From assembly GCA_937141995.1 (NCBI GenBank), contig CAKZQX010000842.1, forward strand, positions 1-12,842: 12,842 nucleotides of DNA. The letters are read 5' to 3'. This document shows positions 6,353-12,842 of the stretch, in pieces (the first letter of the stretch is position 1; each line of letters begins with the position of its first letter). This DNA is from an uncultured Chloroflexaceae bacterium. GTDB lineage: Bacteria > Chloroflexota > Chloroflexia > Chloroflexales > Chloroflexaceae. The notes under the pieces were generated by a model. It saw only the letters and a list, made by a program, of their open reading frames with translations, was not told where the DNA came from and searched no databases. The position numbers were made by a program, and so were the translations under genes.

Positions 6353-7504
6353 TTGGCACGTTACATTGCGCAACGCCTGTTGCAGATTATCCTGACATTC
6401 TTTCTCTTCCTGGCGCTTTCCTACATGCTGCTGGAGGCCATGCCGGGTGATTTTAGCCAGCTTTTTCTGCAAGATCCCAAGCTGACGCTGGCGCAGCGCG
6501 AGGCGATCGCGGCCAGCCTCGGCCTGAATCGCCCGCCGCATGAGCGCTTCTTTCGCTACATCGGCTCTTTCCTGCGCGGAGATCTGGGGGTTTCCTTTCA
6601 ATACTATCCCCGCCCGGTGGTTGATGTGATCCTCGAACGCGCCCCGCGCACGCTGATGCTGTTTATCTCATCGACCGTTGTCTCATTTTATGTGGGATTT
6701 TTCGTTGGTAAGCTCCTGGCGTGGCGGCGCGGACGCGTGCTGGAATATATCACCACCGTGGGCGGCGTGACGCTCTACACGGTCTTTACGCCCTGGTTTG
6801 GCCTGCTGATGATCTGGCTGTTTGCCTTTACCCTGGACTGGTTCCCCATCGGCAAATTTATTACGCCGAGGCTCTGGCGAGACGCTCCGGTTGAGGCAAA
6901 TGTGGTCTTCAACCGGATGCTGCTGACGGCGCTGGTCGTTTCGATTGTGCTGCTGACCTGGTTCATCCTGACCCGCCGGATCGACACGCGCCGGCGGCGG
7001 GTGGTACACTGGGGCGGAATGGGGCTGGGTCTGGCCGTTGTGGTAGGGATCTGGGGGGCATCGGGTCTGGGACCGTATGCCTTGAATATTCTGCATCACC
7101 TGATGCTGCCGGTGCTGACGCTCACGCTGATCTCGTTTGCCGGCACTATGCTGCTGACCCGCAACAGCATGCTGGAGACGTTGCGCGAGGACTATATCAC
7201 CACAGCACGCGCCAAAGGACTGCCCGAAAAAGTTATCCGCGACAAACATGCCGCGCGCAACGCCATGCTGCCCGTCGTCACCTCGCTCGTCTTTAGCCTG
7301 GCCTTCGCCCTGAGTGGTGGCGTCATCACCGAGGGGGTGTTCTCCTGGCCGGGGATGGGCGAAGTACTGCTCACCTCGGCAGTGGTGCAGGATATTCCGA
7401 TGATGATGGGGGCACTGATATTTACCGCGATATTTGCGCTGCTGGCGCACCTGGTGGTCGATATTCTCTATGCTTTTCTGGATCCACGCATCCGCTATGG
7501 TTAG
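6353..7504 (+). CDS. ABC transporter permease, DppB/OppB type, with extra membrane segments (transporter 2)
   Basis: A 383-aa inner-membrane permease, the B subunit of transporter 2. It starts at TTG with a strong SD. The N-terminus MARYIAQRLLQIILTFFLFLALSY is the usual first helix, followed by the periplasmic DppB region (AMPGD; LGLNRPPHERFFRYIGSFLRGDLGVSF at about 56-82). Helices lie near 101-122 and 138-160. Residues about 176-246 are an insertion with two further hydrophobic stretches (190-207 and 221-237) joined by a basic loop, TRRIDTRRRR. Standard DppB proteins are about 305-340 aa with six helices; this one probably has eight. The EAA loop is at about 276-298 (LREDYITTARAKGLPEKVI), then FSWPGMGEVLL and the terminal DPRIRYG. 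The C permease follows after 9 bp. Confidence 0.93.
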   Translation: MARYIAQRLLQIILTFFLFLALSYMLLEAMPGDFSQLFLQDPKLTLAQREAIAASLGLNRPPHERFFRYIGSFLRGDLGVSFQYYPRPVVDVILERAPRTLMLFISSTVVSFYVGFFVGKLLAWRRGRVLEYITTVGGVTLYTVFTPWFGLLMIWLFAFTLDWFPIGKFITPRLWRDAPVEANVVFNRMLLTALVVSIVLLTWFILTRRIDTRRRRVVHWGGMGLGLAVVVGIWGASGLGPYALNILHHLMLPVLTLTLISFAGTMLLTRNSMLETLREDYITTARAKGLPEKVIRDKHAARNAMLPVVTSLVFSLAFALSGGVITEGVFSWPGMGEVLLTSAVVQDIPMMMGALIFTAIFALLAHLVVDILYAFLDPRIRYG

Positions 7505-7513
7505 GAGGAGTCT

Positions 7514-8524
7514 GTGGCAACTGAAGAACGTCATAACCCGTTTGCCACCGCGCAACCTGCTGGTGATGGGACCACGCTTGACCAGCAGGAGCGTGAACGT
7601 CTGCGCGCGCAACCGCTGTGGCGCGTACGCCTGAAACTACTGGCGGGTACGCTCTGGAATAACTGGAAGCTGTTTACCGAAAATAAGATCGGCTTGATCG
7701 GCCTGGCGATTATCCTCTTTTATGCGGGACTGGCGCTTGCGCATCCGCTGCTGATGGGGCGCGTCTGGGATCCGCTAATCTATGATCCGGTCATCGGGTT
7801 CGATCCGCTGGCCGCGCCGCATCCCGCGCCACCATCGGCGCAACACTGGCTCGGCACCGATCCGCTGGGGCGCGACGTGTTAAGCCAGTTGATGTTTAGC
7901 ACCGCGTCGGAGTTTATCCTGGGCATGGTGGCGGCGCTGATTACCGTCACAATCGGCACATCAATCGGCGCGCTGGCAGCTTACTTCGGCGGCTGGATCG
8001 ATACCTTTTTTATGCGCCTGGCCGACCTGGTGATTACGTTGCCCGCAATTGTACTGCTGATTGTGCTGGGCGGGCTGTTTACGCTCGATCTGCCGCTGCT
8101 GGCGCTGGTGATTGGCATTCTCTCCGGCTTTGGCGCAACGACGGTAATTATCAAATCGCAGGCATTGACGATCAAGGTACGGACGTATGTCGAGGCGGCG
8201 TGGGTCGCCGGGGGCAGCCACTGGCATATTATTCTGCGGCATATCATTCCCAACCTGTTGCCGTTGACTTTTCTCTACATGATGTTCACTGTTACGGATG
8301 CGATCTTTGCCGAGGCGATTCTCTCCTATTTCGGTTTGCTGAATATTCGTATGTCCTGGGGGTTGATGATCCATACCACCCAGTCGGCGGGATATCTGCT
8401 CAATTTCCAGACCTGGTGGCTGATTGTCCCGCCCGGCCTGTCGATTACCCTGCTCTGCGCGGCATTCTACCTGGTGGGTCGCGCCCTGGACGAGGTGGTC
8501 AACCCGCGCCTGCGCAAACGGTGA
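7514..8524 (+). CDS. ABC transporter permease, DppC/OppC type (transporter 2)
   Basis: A 336-aa inner-membrane permease, the C subunit of transporter 2. It starts at GTG with AGGAGG at 7503-7508, which overlaps the stop codon of the B gene, so translation is probably coupled. A long cytoplasmic N-terminus (1-57, including WNNWKLFTENKIGLIGL) leads to TM1 (59-77). An extended periplasmic segment (80-112, rich in Asp and Pro) precedes the family motif WLGTDPLGRDVLSQLMFS at 112-129. Helices follow near 135-157, 172-190, 193-212, 250-270 and 303-322. The EAA loop is YVEAAWVAGGSHWHIILRH at 225-243, then IIPN. The terminal VNPRLRKR matches the family. In the EAA motif, Trp230 and Val231 replace the usual Arg-Ala, making the loop slightly atypical. 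Confidence 0.93.
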   Translation: MATEERHNPFATAQPAGDGTTLDQQERERLRAQPLWRVRLKLLAGTLWNNWKLFTENKIGLIGLAIILFYAGLALAHPLLMGRVWDPLIYDPVIGFDPLAAPHPAPPSAQHWLGTDPLGRDVLSQLMFSTASEFILGMVAALITVTIGTSIGALAAYFGGWIDTFFMRLADLVITLPAIVLLIVLGGLFTLDLPLLALVIGILSGFGATTVIIKSQALTIKVRTYVEAAWVAGGSHWHIILRHIIPNLLPLTFLYMMFTVTDAIFAEAILSYFGLLNIRMSWGLMIHTTQSAGYLLNFQTWWLIVPPGLSITLLCAAFYLVGRALDEVVNPRLRKR

Positions 8525-8536
8525 AACGAGAAATCA

Positions 8537-9511
8537 ATGTCAGAAACAATTCTGCGGGTTGAAAACCTGACGATGCACTATACCACCCGCGCGGGGATAG
8601 TCTCGGCGGTGGATGATGTCAGCTTTACGCTGGATGAGGGCGAGTCGCTCGGACTGGTGGGCGAGTCAGGCTGTGGTAAAACCTCGGTGGCAAACAGCCT
8701 GCTCAAGCTGCTGGCCGATAACGCCGTGATCAAGGGCGGGCAGATCCGCTTCAAGGGGACCGACTTTGTGCCCCTGAGTGAGGAAGAGATGCGACCCTAC
8801 CGCTGGCGCAATATCTCAATGGTATTCCAGGCAGCGATGAACTCGCTCAACCCGGTCTATCGCGTGGGCGACCAGATTATCGAGGCCCTGGAGACGCATC
8901 TGGGGCTCTACTCTCACGCGCAGGCCCGGCAGCGCGTGACCGAGCTTTTCACGATGGTGGGGCTCGATCCCGCGTTGATGGACCAGTATCCGCACGAATA
9001 CAGCGGTGGCATGCGCCAGCGGGCCGTCATCGCGATGGCGCTCTCCTGTAACCCGGACCTGGTTATTGCCGATGAACCAACGACCGCGCTGGATGTGATT
9101 GTGCAGGATGCGCTGCTGCGCCAGTTGAAGACGCTGCAGGAGATGATCGGGATGAGTATGATCTACATCTCGCATGATATCGCCGTGATTGCCGAGGTCA
9201 GCGACCGCATCGGAGTGATGTATGCGGGCAAACTGGTTGAACTGGCAAGCGCCGACGAGATCTTTCATCACCCGGTACATCCCTACACCGTCGCGCTAAT
9301 GTCGGCCTTCCCCAGCGTCACCGGGCCCAAACGGGAGTTGCAAACCCTGGCGGGTGAACCGCCCAACCTGCTCTATCCACCCTCCGGCTGCCGCTTTCAC
9401 CCGCGCTGTCCCTTTGCCACCGAGATCTGCCGGCAGCAGGAGCCGGAATTTAAGGATCATGGCGGAGGGCACTATGCCGCCTGCTGGCACCCGCAGGAGG
9501 TGACAGTATGA
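8537..9511 (+). CDS. ABC transporter ATP-binding protein, DppD/OppD type (transporter 2)
   Basis: A 324-aa cytoplasmic ATPase of transporter 2. Walker A GESGCGKT at 42-49, Q-loop Gln98, signature YSGGMRQR at 155-162 (a SGGM variant often seen in DppD), Walker B LVIADE at 175-180, D-loop TTALD, and His213 in ISHD. The C-terminal extension is [11 protein letters not shown] with cysteines 285, 291, 298 and 316 in the spacing typical of these ATPases. ATG 8537 is 12 bp after the C permease; its SD is weak (ACGAGAAAT), so coupling to the upstream gene may help. The 3' end overlaps the F gene by 4 bp (ATGA). Confidence 0.95.
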   Translation: MSETILRVENLTMHYTTRAGIVSAVDDVSFTLDEGESLGLVGESGCGKTSVANSLLKLLADNAVIKGGQIRFKGTDFVPLSEEEMRPYRWRNISMVFQAAMNSLNPVYRVGDQIIEALETHLGLYSHAQARQRVTELFTMVGLDPALMDQYPHEYSGGMRQRAVIAMALSCNPDLVIADEPTTALDVIVQDALLRQLKTLQEMIGMSMIYISHDIAVIAEVSDRIGVMYAGKLVELASADEIFHHPVHPYTVALMSAFPSVTGPKRELQTLAGEPPNLLYPPSGCRFHPRCPFATEICRQQEPEFKDHGGGHYAACWHPQEVTV

Positions 9512-10500
9512 CGAGCAGTGAAGCGCTGGTGCGCGTAGAGGGGCTACGCAAACTCTTTCCGCTCAATGCCGGGTTTCTGCGCGCGCCCACCTCGTTTATT
9601 CACGCGGTCGATGGCCTGGATTTCGCGATTGCCCCTGGCGAGAGTCTGGGACTGGTAGGCGAGTCGGGATCGGGCAAAACCACCACCGGGAAGCTGCTGG
9701 TGCGCCTGCTGGATATCACCGCCGGGCATGTATTTATGCAGTTCGATGGGCAGGTGCTCGATGTGGCGCGGCTCCAGCGGAGTGACAGCAAAACCTTTCG
9801 GCGCAAGGTCCAGATGATCTTTCAAGACCCATACGAGTCGCTCAATCCCCGGCGCACAATTTTTGACACCATCGCCGAGCCGCTGCAGGTGCAGAATATC
9901 GGCAATGTGCTGGATCAGCAGGAACGCGTGGCCGAGTTGCTCAACCTGGTTGGCCTGTCGCCACCCTCGACCTACCTGTTCCGCTTTCCGCATGAGCTAT
10001 CCGGCGGACAGCGGCAGCGGGTAGCCATTGCGCGGGCGCTGGTCATCAACCCGGCCTTTGTGATTGCCGACGAGCCGACGTCGATGCTGGATGTCTCCAT
10101 CCGCACCAGCATTATGCAACTGATGCAGAACCTGGGCACGCAACTGGGCGTGACCTACCTCTACATCACCCATGATCTGGCAGTCGCCCGCTACATGTCA
10201 ACCCGACTGGCGGTAATGTACCTGGGCAAGATTGTCGAGATGGGCGCAACCGAAGAGGTGCTGCAACGCCCACAACATCCCTACACGAAGGCGCTCCTCT
10301 CAGCGGTGCCGGTGCCTGATCCGCGCTGGACTCGCACGCCGGTCGAGATCAAGGGCGGCATCAGCAAGCCGATTGACCCGGTGCCGCGCTGTCGCTTCTA
10401 TGATCGCTGCCCACTGGCGGCAAAGGTCTGCGAGGATAATGATCACCCGCCGCTGGAGGATAAGGGCAGCGAGCACTATGTGGCCTGTTACCGGGTGTAG
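9508..10500 (+). CDS. ABC transporter ATP-binding protein, DppF/OppF type, SMLD D-loop (transporter 2)
   Basis: A 330-aa cytoplasmic ATPase and partner of the preceding one. Walker A GESGSGKT at 51-58, Q-loop Gln106, signature LSGGQRQR at 164-171, Walker B FVIADE at 184-189, then EPTSMLDVSIRTSI: the D-loop is SMLD where transporter 1 has SALD. His222 lies in ITHD. The cysteines of the C-terminal extension are 295, 301, 308 and 327, and the Pro-Pro-Ser-Gly that normally precedes the first Cys is replaced by DPVPRC. From memory, SMLD-type F subunits are frequent in archaeal and thermophile Opp-family transporters, several of which import oligosaccharides. The start ATG overlaps the previous stop (ATGA), with GGAGG at 9496-9500. 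No clear terminator follows; the next gene has a possible promoter at about 10562. Confidence 0.94.
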   Translation: MTSSEALVRVEGLRKLFPLNAGFLRAPTSFIHAVDGLDFAIAPGESLGLVGESGSGKTTTGKLLVRLLDITAGHVFMQFDGQVLDVARLQRSDSKTFRRKVQMIFQDPYESLNPRRTIFDTIAEPLQVQNIGNVLDQQERVAELLNLVGLSPPSTYLFRFPHELSGGQRQRVAIARALVINPAFVIADEPTSMLDVSIRTSIMQLMQNLGTQLGVTYLYITHDLAVARYMSTRLAVMYLGKIVEMGATEEVLQRPQHPYTKALLSAVPVPDPRWTRTPVEIKGGISKPIDPVPRCRFYDRCPLAAKVCEDNDHPPLEDKGSEHYVACYRV

Positions 10501-10561
10501 CTGCCGCACTACATGACACAACGCCACACTCCAGACTGCACACTGGCACATGATCTGCAAG

Positions 10562-10602
10562 TATGATATGTTATGTTTAGCAATCAGCAGCAAGAGAAGG
10601 AG
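10562..10602 (+). promoter_or_regulatory. Possible -10 element and SD of the zinc-ribbon gene
   Basis: CTGCAAGTATGATAT at 10555-10569 closely matches CTGCAAAGTATGATAT at 3771-3786, which is the -10 context of the binding-protein gene. The TATGAT hexamer is at 10562-10567. No good -35 is visible at the expected distance. AAGGAG at 10597-10602 stands seven bases before ATG 10610 and decides that start over the upstream in-frame ATG at 10550. Confidence 0.4.
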
Positions 10603-10609
10603 CGGGCTA

Positions 10610-10873
10610 ATGTCTTCGATCCAGTGTAACAAGTGTGGCAACGAGACCCGGACGGCCAAACTGCTTACACCAATGGGGGAAATAACCGTAAGCGGTCCGG
10701 CAGGCAGCCAGGCATTGCCGGTTTCGGCGCAGGTGTGTGTGGCATGCGGACACATTGACCTCTATGCGCCGCAGAGTTTTGAACTGGCTGACCATCAACA
10801 GGAAAAACAGGCGGCCCCGCGTGGCAGCCTGGTGACAAACGACGAAGCTCCGCTCGGACTTCCCGATAGCTAA
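10610..10873 (+). CDS. Small zinc-ribbon protein, function unknown
   Basis: An 87-aa protein with two CxxC knuckles: CNKCGNE at about residues 6-12 and CVACGHIDLYA at about 43-53. Together they make a likely four-Cys zinc ribbon. The region between is a short beta-rich stretch, and the last 30 or so residues look disordered (EKQAAPRGSLVTNDEAPLG). Small ribbons of this shape, with CG followed by a hydrophobic 'ielY' strand, are common unassigned bacterial proteins. No catalytic domain is present. A strong SD supports ATG 10610 over ATG 10550, whose extra 20 residues (MICKYDMLC...) would overlap the promoter-like motif. The alpha/beta hydrolase starts 44 bp downstream and is probably co-transcribed. 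The role is unknown; metal binding is inferred from the cysteines alone. Confidence 0.8.
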   Translation: MSSIQCNKCGNETRTAKLLTPMGEITVSGPAGSQALPVSAQVCVACGHIDLYAPQSFELADHQQEKQAAPRGSLVTNDEAPLGLPDS

Positions 10874-10917
10874 AACCGGCCCGGACCCGAAAACACCTCC
10901 ATCGGAAGGAGCAGCCC

Positions 10918-11430
10918 ATGAGTGACGTAGTTGGCCGCATTTTTCTGCATGGTCTGGAGAGTAGCGGGCATGGCTTCAAGGCAAAATTACTGCGCAGTAT
11001 CTTTCCCGCTATGCTGACCCCGGACTTTCGCGGCACGCTGGAGGAGCGGATGGAACAACTGACACCGATCATGGCGGAGCGCCAAAGCTGGATTATCGTC
11101 GGATCCAGCTTTGGCGGGCTGATGGGCGCGCTCGGCGCGGCTGCGGCGGCGGGCGGCGATGCGCGGGGGCACCCGCAGCAGGTGCGCAAACTGGTACTGC
11201 TGGCTCCGGCCCTGACGCGGCCCCAGTTTGCCGATGCTCCGCCCGCCCCGATTGCCGTCCCGGTTGTGGCCTACCATGGACGTGGGGATACGGTTATCCC
11301 ACTAGAGCCAACCCGCGCACTCGCCGAGCGGGTCTTTTCCAACCTGACATTTCATGTGGTGGATGATAACCATATGCTGCGTGCGACTGTCCAGAGCATC
11401 GACTGGCACACGCTGCTACGCACCGCGTGA
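10918..11430 (+). CDS. YqiA-like small alpha/beta-fold hydrolase (esterase)
   Basis: A 170-aa cytoplasmic protein with the short alpha/beta-hydrolase layout of the YqiA/YcfP-type esterases. The first strand is followed by HGLESSG at 11-17 (oxyanion region). The nucleophile elbow G62-S63-S64-F65-G66 gives Ser64. The acid is probably Asp124 in YHGRGDTVIP (119-128), and the base is probably His152 in DDNHML. All triad members are present and in order, so it should be an active hydrolase; the substrate is unknown. The N-terminus is short, without a signal peptide. ATG 10918 is supported by AAGGAG at 10906-10911, six bases upstream. An Ala/Gly-rich run (69-82) follows the nucleophile. It is the last plus-strand gene, ending 4 bp before the convergent hairpin terminator. 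Confidence 0.82.
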   Translation: MSDVVGRIFLHGLESSGHGFKAKLLRSIFPAMLTPDFRGTLEERMEQLTPIMAERQSWIIVGSSFGGLMGALGAAAAAGGDARGHPQQVRKLVLLAPALTRPQFADAPPAPIAVPVVAYHGRGDTVIPLEPTRALAERVFSNLTFHVVDDNHMLRATVQSIDWHTLLRTA

Positions 11431-11434
11431 TAAA

Positions 11435-11487
11435 CAAAGCAATGTGCTTTTCGGCGACGTTAAACTGCCGAAAAGCACATTGCTTTG
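11435..11487. terminator. Perfect 21-bp hairpin between convergent genes (probable two-way terminator)
   Basis: The arms 11435-11455 and 11467-11487 are exactly complementary (left CAAAGCAATGTGCTTTTCGG then C), with an 11-base loop GACGTTAAACT. It lies between the hydrolase stop (11430) and the mscS-type stop (11501). The A-run and T-run are inside the stem, so each strand offers a T-rich descending arm (GCTTTG, or GCTTTTC further in) rather than a free U-tract. Confidence 0.7.
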
Positions 11488-11500
11488 AAGTGACCCTCAT

Positions 11501-12842
11501 CTACTGCCGGCGACGCTCGTTTGCATCCTGCATCATGCGGTGCAGCAGCGTCTCATCCTGCGTCTGATCATTGTCTCGGTGCTTCTCAGCATCGCGGCGA
11601 CGAGGCTTCTGCTGTTCTTCGCCGTTCTGCGGGCGTTGTCCGGCCTCCGGCTTACCGCCACGACGACGAGGCTTTTGCTGCTCTGCTTCGCCATTCTGCG
11701 GACGTTCTTCGGCGGCCTGCTTCCCCCCACGCGGTGGCATGCGCACCTCTTCACCATCATCATCGCTCTGCTGCCGGTGTGACGCCTCTTCTTTGCCGTT
11801 CTGCTGTTCCTTGCCAGTGCCGGTGGACTGCTGCGCATGCTCTTCCGCGCGTACATGCCCGTTCGGCTGCCCCGGTCGATCGTTTTCCCATACCAGACGC
11901 CGGCGCGGCAGGTAACGGCCACCTTCGAGATCACGTACATACGCTGTTAGCTCTTCGCGGAGCCGGCAGTGCAGATTCCAGGCTGCCGTCGGCTCTTTCG
12001 CGCTACAGAGCGCCCGCACCTCCAGCGTCTCATCGGTAAAGCCGGTGACCTGCACGCTCGGCTCCGTTTCCTCGTCCCACTTCTCGGCGTTGCGCAGCAG
12101 TTCGTCAAACTTCTGGCGGATCTGCTCAACGTCTATCGTATAATCCACATAGAGATAGATTGGCTTGATCATATGTGAGCTGGTCTTCGACCAGTTCTCA
12201 ACCGGATGCATCGTAAAATAGTTAAGCGGAACAATCACCCGGCGTTTATCCCAGGTCTGGATGGTCAGGTAGGTGTAAGTAATCGCCTCGATATAGCCCC
12301 ACTGCCCCTCAAACAGCACATTATCGCCGATGCGCACGGGCTGAGTGATCGCAATCTGTAGCCCGGCAATGACATTCCCCAGCACATTACGCGCCGCAAA
12401 GCCGACAACAATACCAATCACGCCGGCAGAAGCCAGTAGCGACACCCCGATCTGGCGTAGCGAACTAAACTGGCTCAAAATAATGCCGGTGCCGATAAAC
12501 AGCGCTATCAGGATCAGCACCCAGCGCGCGACGGCAATATATGTCAGGAGTTTGCGCTGTTCCGTCTCATCGTCGCTCCCCAGGCGCTGCGCATACCCGT
12601 GACCGATATAGTCGGAGAAGTAGGTAATCACCCGCATCCCCAGCCAGGTAACGGCGATGATGATAAGAACGGTGGTGATAATATTAAAAGTACTGGCAAA
12701 CGGCCCGGTCAGGGTCAGCAATGCCTGTGACAGCAGCGAGAAAACCAGCAGACCTGCAACCAGGGCAATCGGGTTGGCAATATCATCCGAGAGGCCGCGT
12801 AGCCAGCTACTCTCGGAATAGTCTAACTTCCGTCTGAGGACT
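11501..12842 (-). CDS. MscS-family mechanosensitive ion channel with long charged tail (5' end outside window)
   Basis: A membrane channel that opens under membrane tension and releases solutes during osmotic downshock. The frame stays open on the minus strand from 11501 to the window edge (446 codons visible; the edge reads LRRKLDYSESSWLRGLSDD), so the TTG at 12721 is an internal Leu codon. Numbering from that codon: one helix lies before it (IANPIALVAGLLVFSLLSQ), then about 12-36 and 60-83. The pore helix and MscS core are at 92-125 (LLASAGVIGIVVGFAARNVLGN), and the beta domain at 128-180 (RIGDNVLFEG, TWDKRRVIVPLNYF, ENWSK). The alpha/beta vestibule domain runs to about 270. Residues 280-406 are a low-complexity tail rich in Gln, Glu, Lys, Arg and Asn, unusual for MscS, with an internal repeat. 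It converges on the hydrolase gene. Confidence 0.92.
   Translation of the reverse strand, partial: VLRRKLDYSESSWLRGLSDDIANPIALVAGLLVFSLLSQALLTLTGPFASTFNIITTVLIIIAVTWLGMRVITYFSDYIGHGYAQRLGSDDETEQRKLLTYIAVARWVLILIALFIGTGIILSQFSSLRQIGVSLLASAGVIGIVVGFAARNVLGNVIAGLQIAITQPVRIGDNVLFEGQWGYIEAITYTYLTIQTWDKRRVIVPLNYFTMHPVENWSKTSSHMIKPIYLYVDYTIDVEQIRQKFDELLRNAEKWDEETEPSVQVTGFTDETLEVRALCSAKEPTAAWNLHCRLREELTAYVRDLEGGRYLPRRRLVWENDRPGQPNGHVRAEEHAQQSTGTGKEQQNGKEEASHRQQSDDDGEEVRMPPRGGKQAAEERPQNGEAEQQKPRRRGGKPEAGQRPQNGEEQQKPRRRDAEKHRDNDQTQDETLLHRMMQDANERRRQ
11594..11704 (-). repeat. Coding repeat in the MscS tail (RPQNGE...QQKPRRR)
   Basis: Two copies of a basic/Gln motif are encoded on the minus strand. RPQNGEAEQQKPRRR is at 11704-11660, and RPQNGEEQQKPRRR is at 11635-11594. 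They are separated by GGKPEAGQ. The DNA is also repeated but with codon differences, so the duplication is not very recent. It lies in the probably disordered cytoplasmic tail. Confidence 0.75.

Noticed and set aside
10501..10549. Terminator after the transporter 2 F gene
   Set aside because: Only very short pairings (CCAG with CTGG) are visible, with no T-tract, so no terminator is called.
10550..10609. N-terminal extension of the zinc-ribbon protein from ATG 10550
   Set aside because: The extension overlaps the promoter-like motif, has no SD, and ATG 10610 has AAGGAG at ideal spacing.
11521..12039. Plus-strand open frame of 172 codons opposite the MscS gene
   Set aside because: It is a shadow of the Arg/Gln-rich tail on the other strand; it is His/Ala/Arg-rich, with no SD and no recognisable domain.
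11501..12721. MscS gene starting at TTG 12721
   Set aside because: The frame stays open upstream to the window edge and encodes a convincing additional membrane helix and charged segment, so the TTG is internal.
1..12842. Transposase, integrase, toxin-antitoxin, phage or defence genes
   Set aside because: All convincing reading frames belong to the transporters, the zinc-ribbon protein, the hydrolase or the MscS channel. No such motifs were seen on either strand.

Overview
The window looks like chromosomal DNA of a free-living, moderately GC-rich bacterium. The best guess is Chloroflexota. The solute-binding lipoprotein has a long Glu/Thr/Ala/Pro linker after its lipobox cysteine, which is typical of that phylum. 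TTG and GTG starts with strong Shine-Dalgarno (SD) sequences and short AAAGAAC-type intergenic repeats fit as well. There is no marker gene, so the phylum is an inference.

Layout. (1) 2-3746, plus strand: transporter 1 of the Dpp/Opp/Nik (peptide/nickel/oligosaccharide) ABC family. It has the 3' end of a DppB-type permease, a DppC-type permease and a DppD-type ATPase. About 500 bp with no gene follows, then the DppF-type ATPase. That gap holds two tandem palindromic elements of about 200-230 bp (2311-2507 and 2508-2737). (2) 3755-10500, plus strand: transporter 2, a complete A-B-C-D-F set. The 687-aa binding lipoprotein has its own promoter and terminator. A 440-bp spacer with another palindromic repeat (6108-6236, plus a decayed half copy at 6062-6093) precedes tightly packed B, C, D and F genes. 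(3) 10562-11430, plus strand: a short probable operon with an 87-aa two-CxxC zinc-ribbon protein and a 170-aa YqiA-like alpha/beta hydrolase. (4) 11435-11487: a 21-bp perfect hairpin between convergent genes, probably a two-way terminator. (5) 11501 to the window end, minus strand: an MscS-type mechanosensitive channel with a long charged, repetitive C-terminal tail. Its reading frame stays open through the window edge, so its start lies outside.

How the genes work together. Each transporter needs two permeases (B, C), two ATPases (D, F) and a lipid-anchored binding protein (A). The A gene of transporter 1 is probably upstream of the window. The two sets are not a recent duplication: their B, C and F subunits differ in loop insertions and in the D-loop (SALD versus SMLD). 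Transporter 2 resembles the branch of the Opp family that includes oligosaccharide importers, so 'peptide' should not be assumed.

No tRNA, rRNA, CRISPR array, transposase or defence system was found. The least explained material is the repeat DNA: two adjacent copies share an almost identical 85-bp arm but carry different, individually perfect core hairpins, and they sit inside an operon between two subunit genes.
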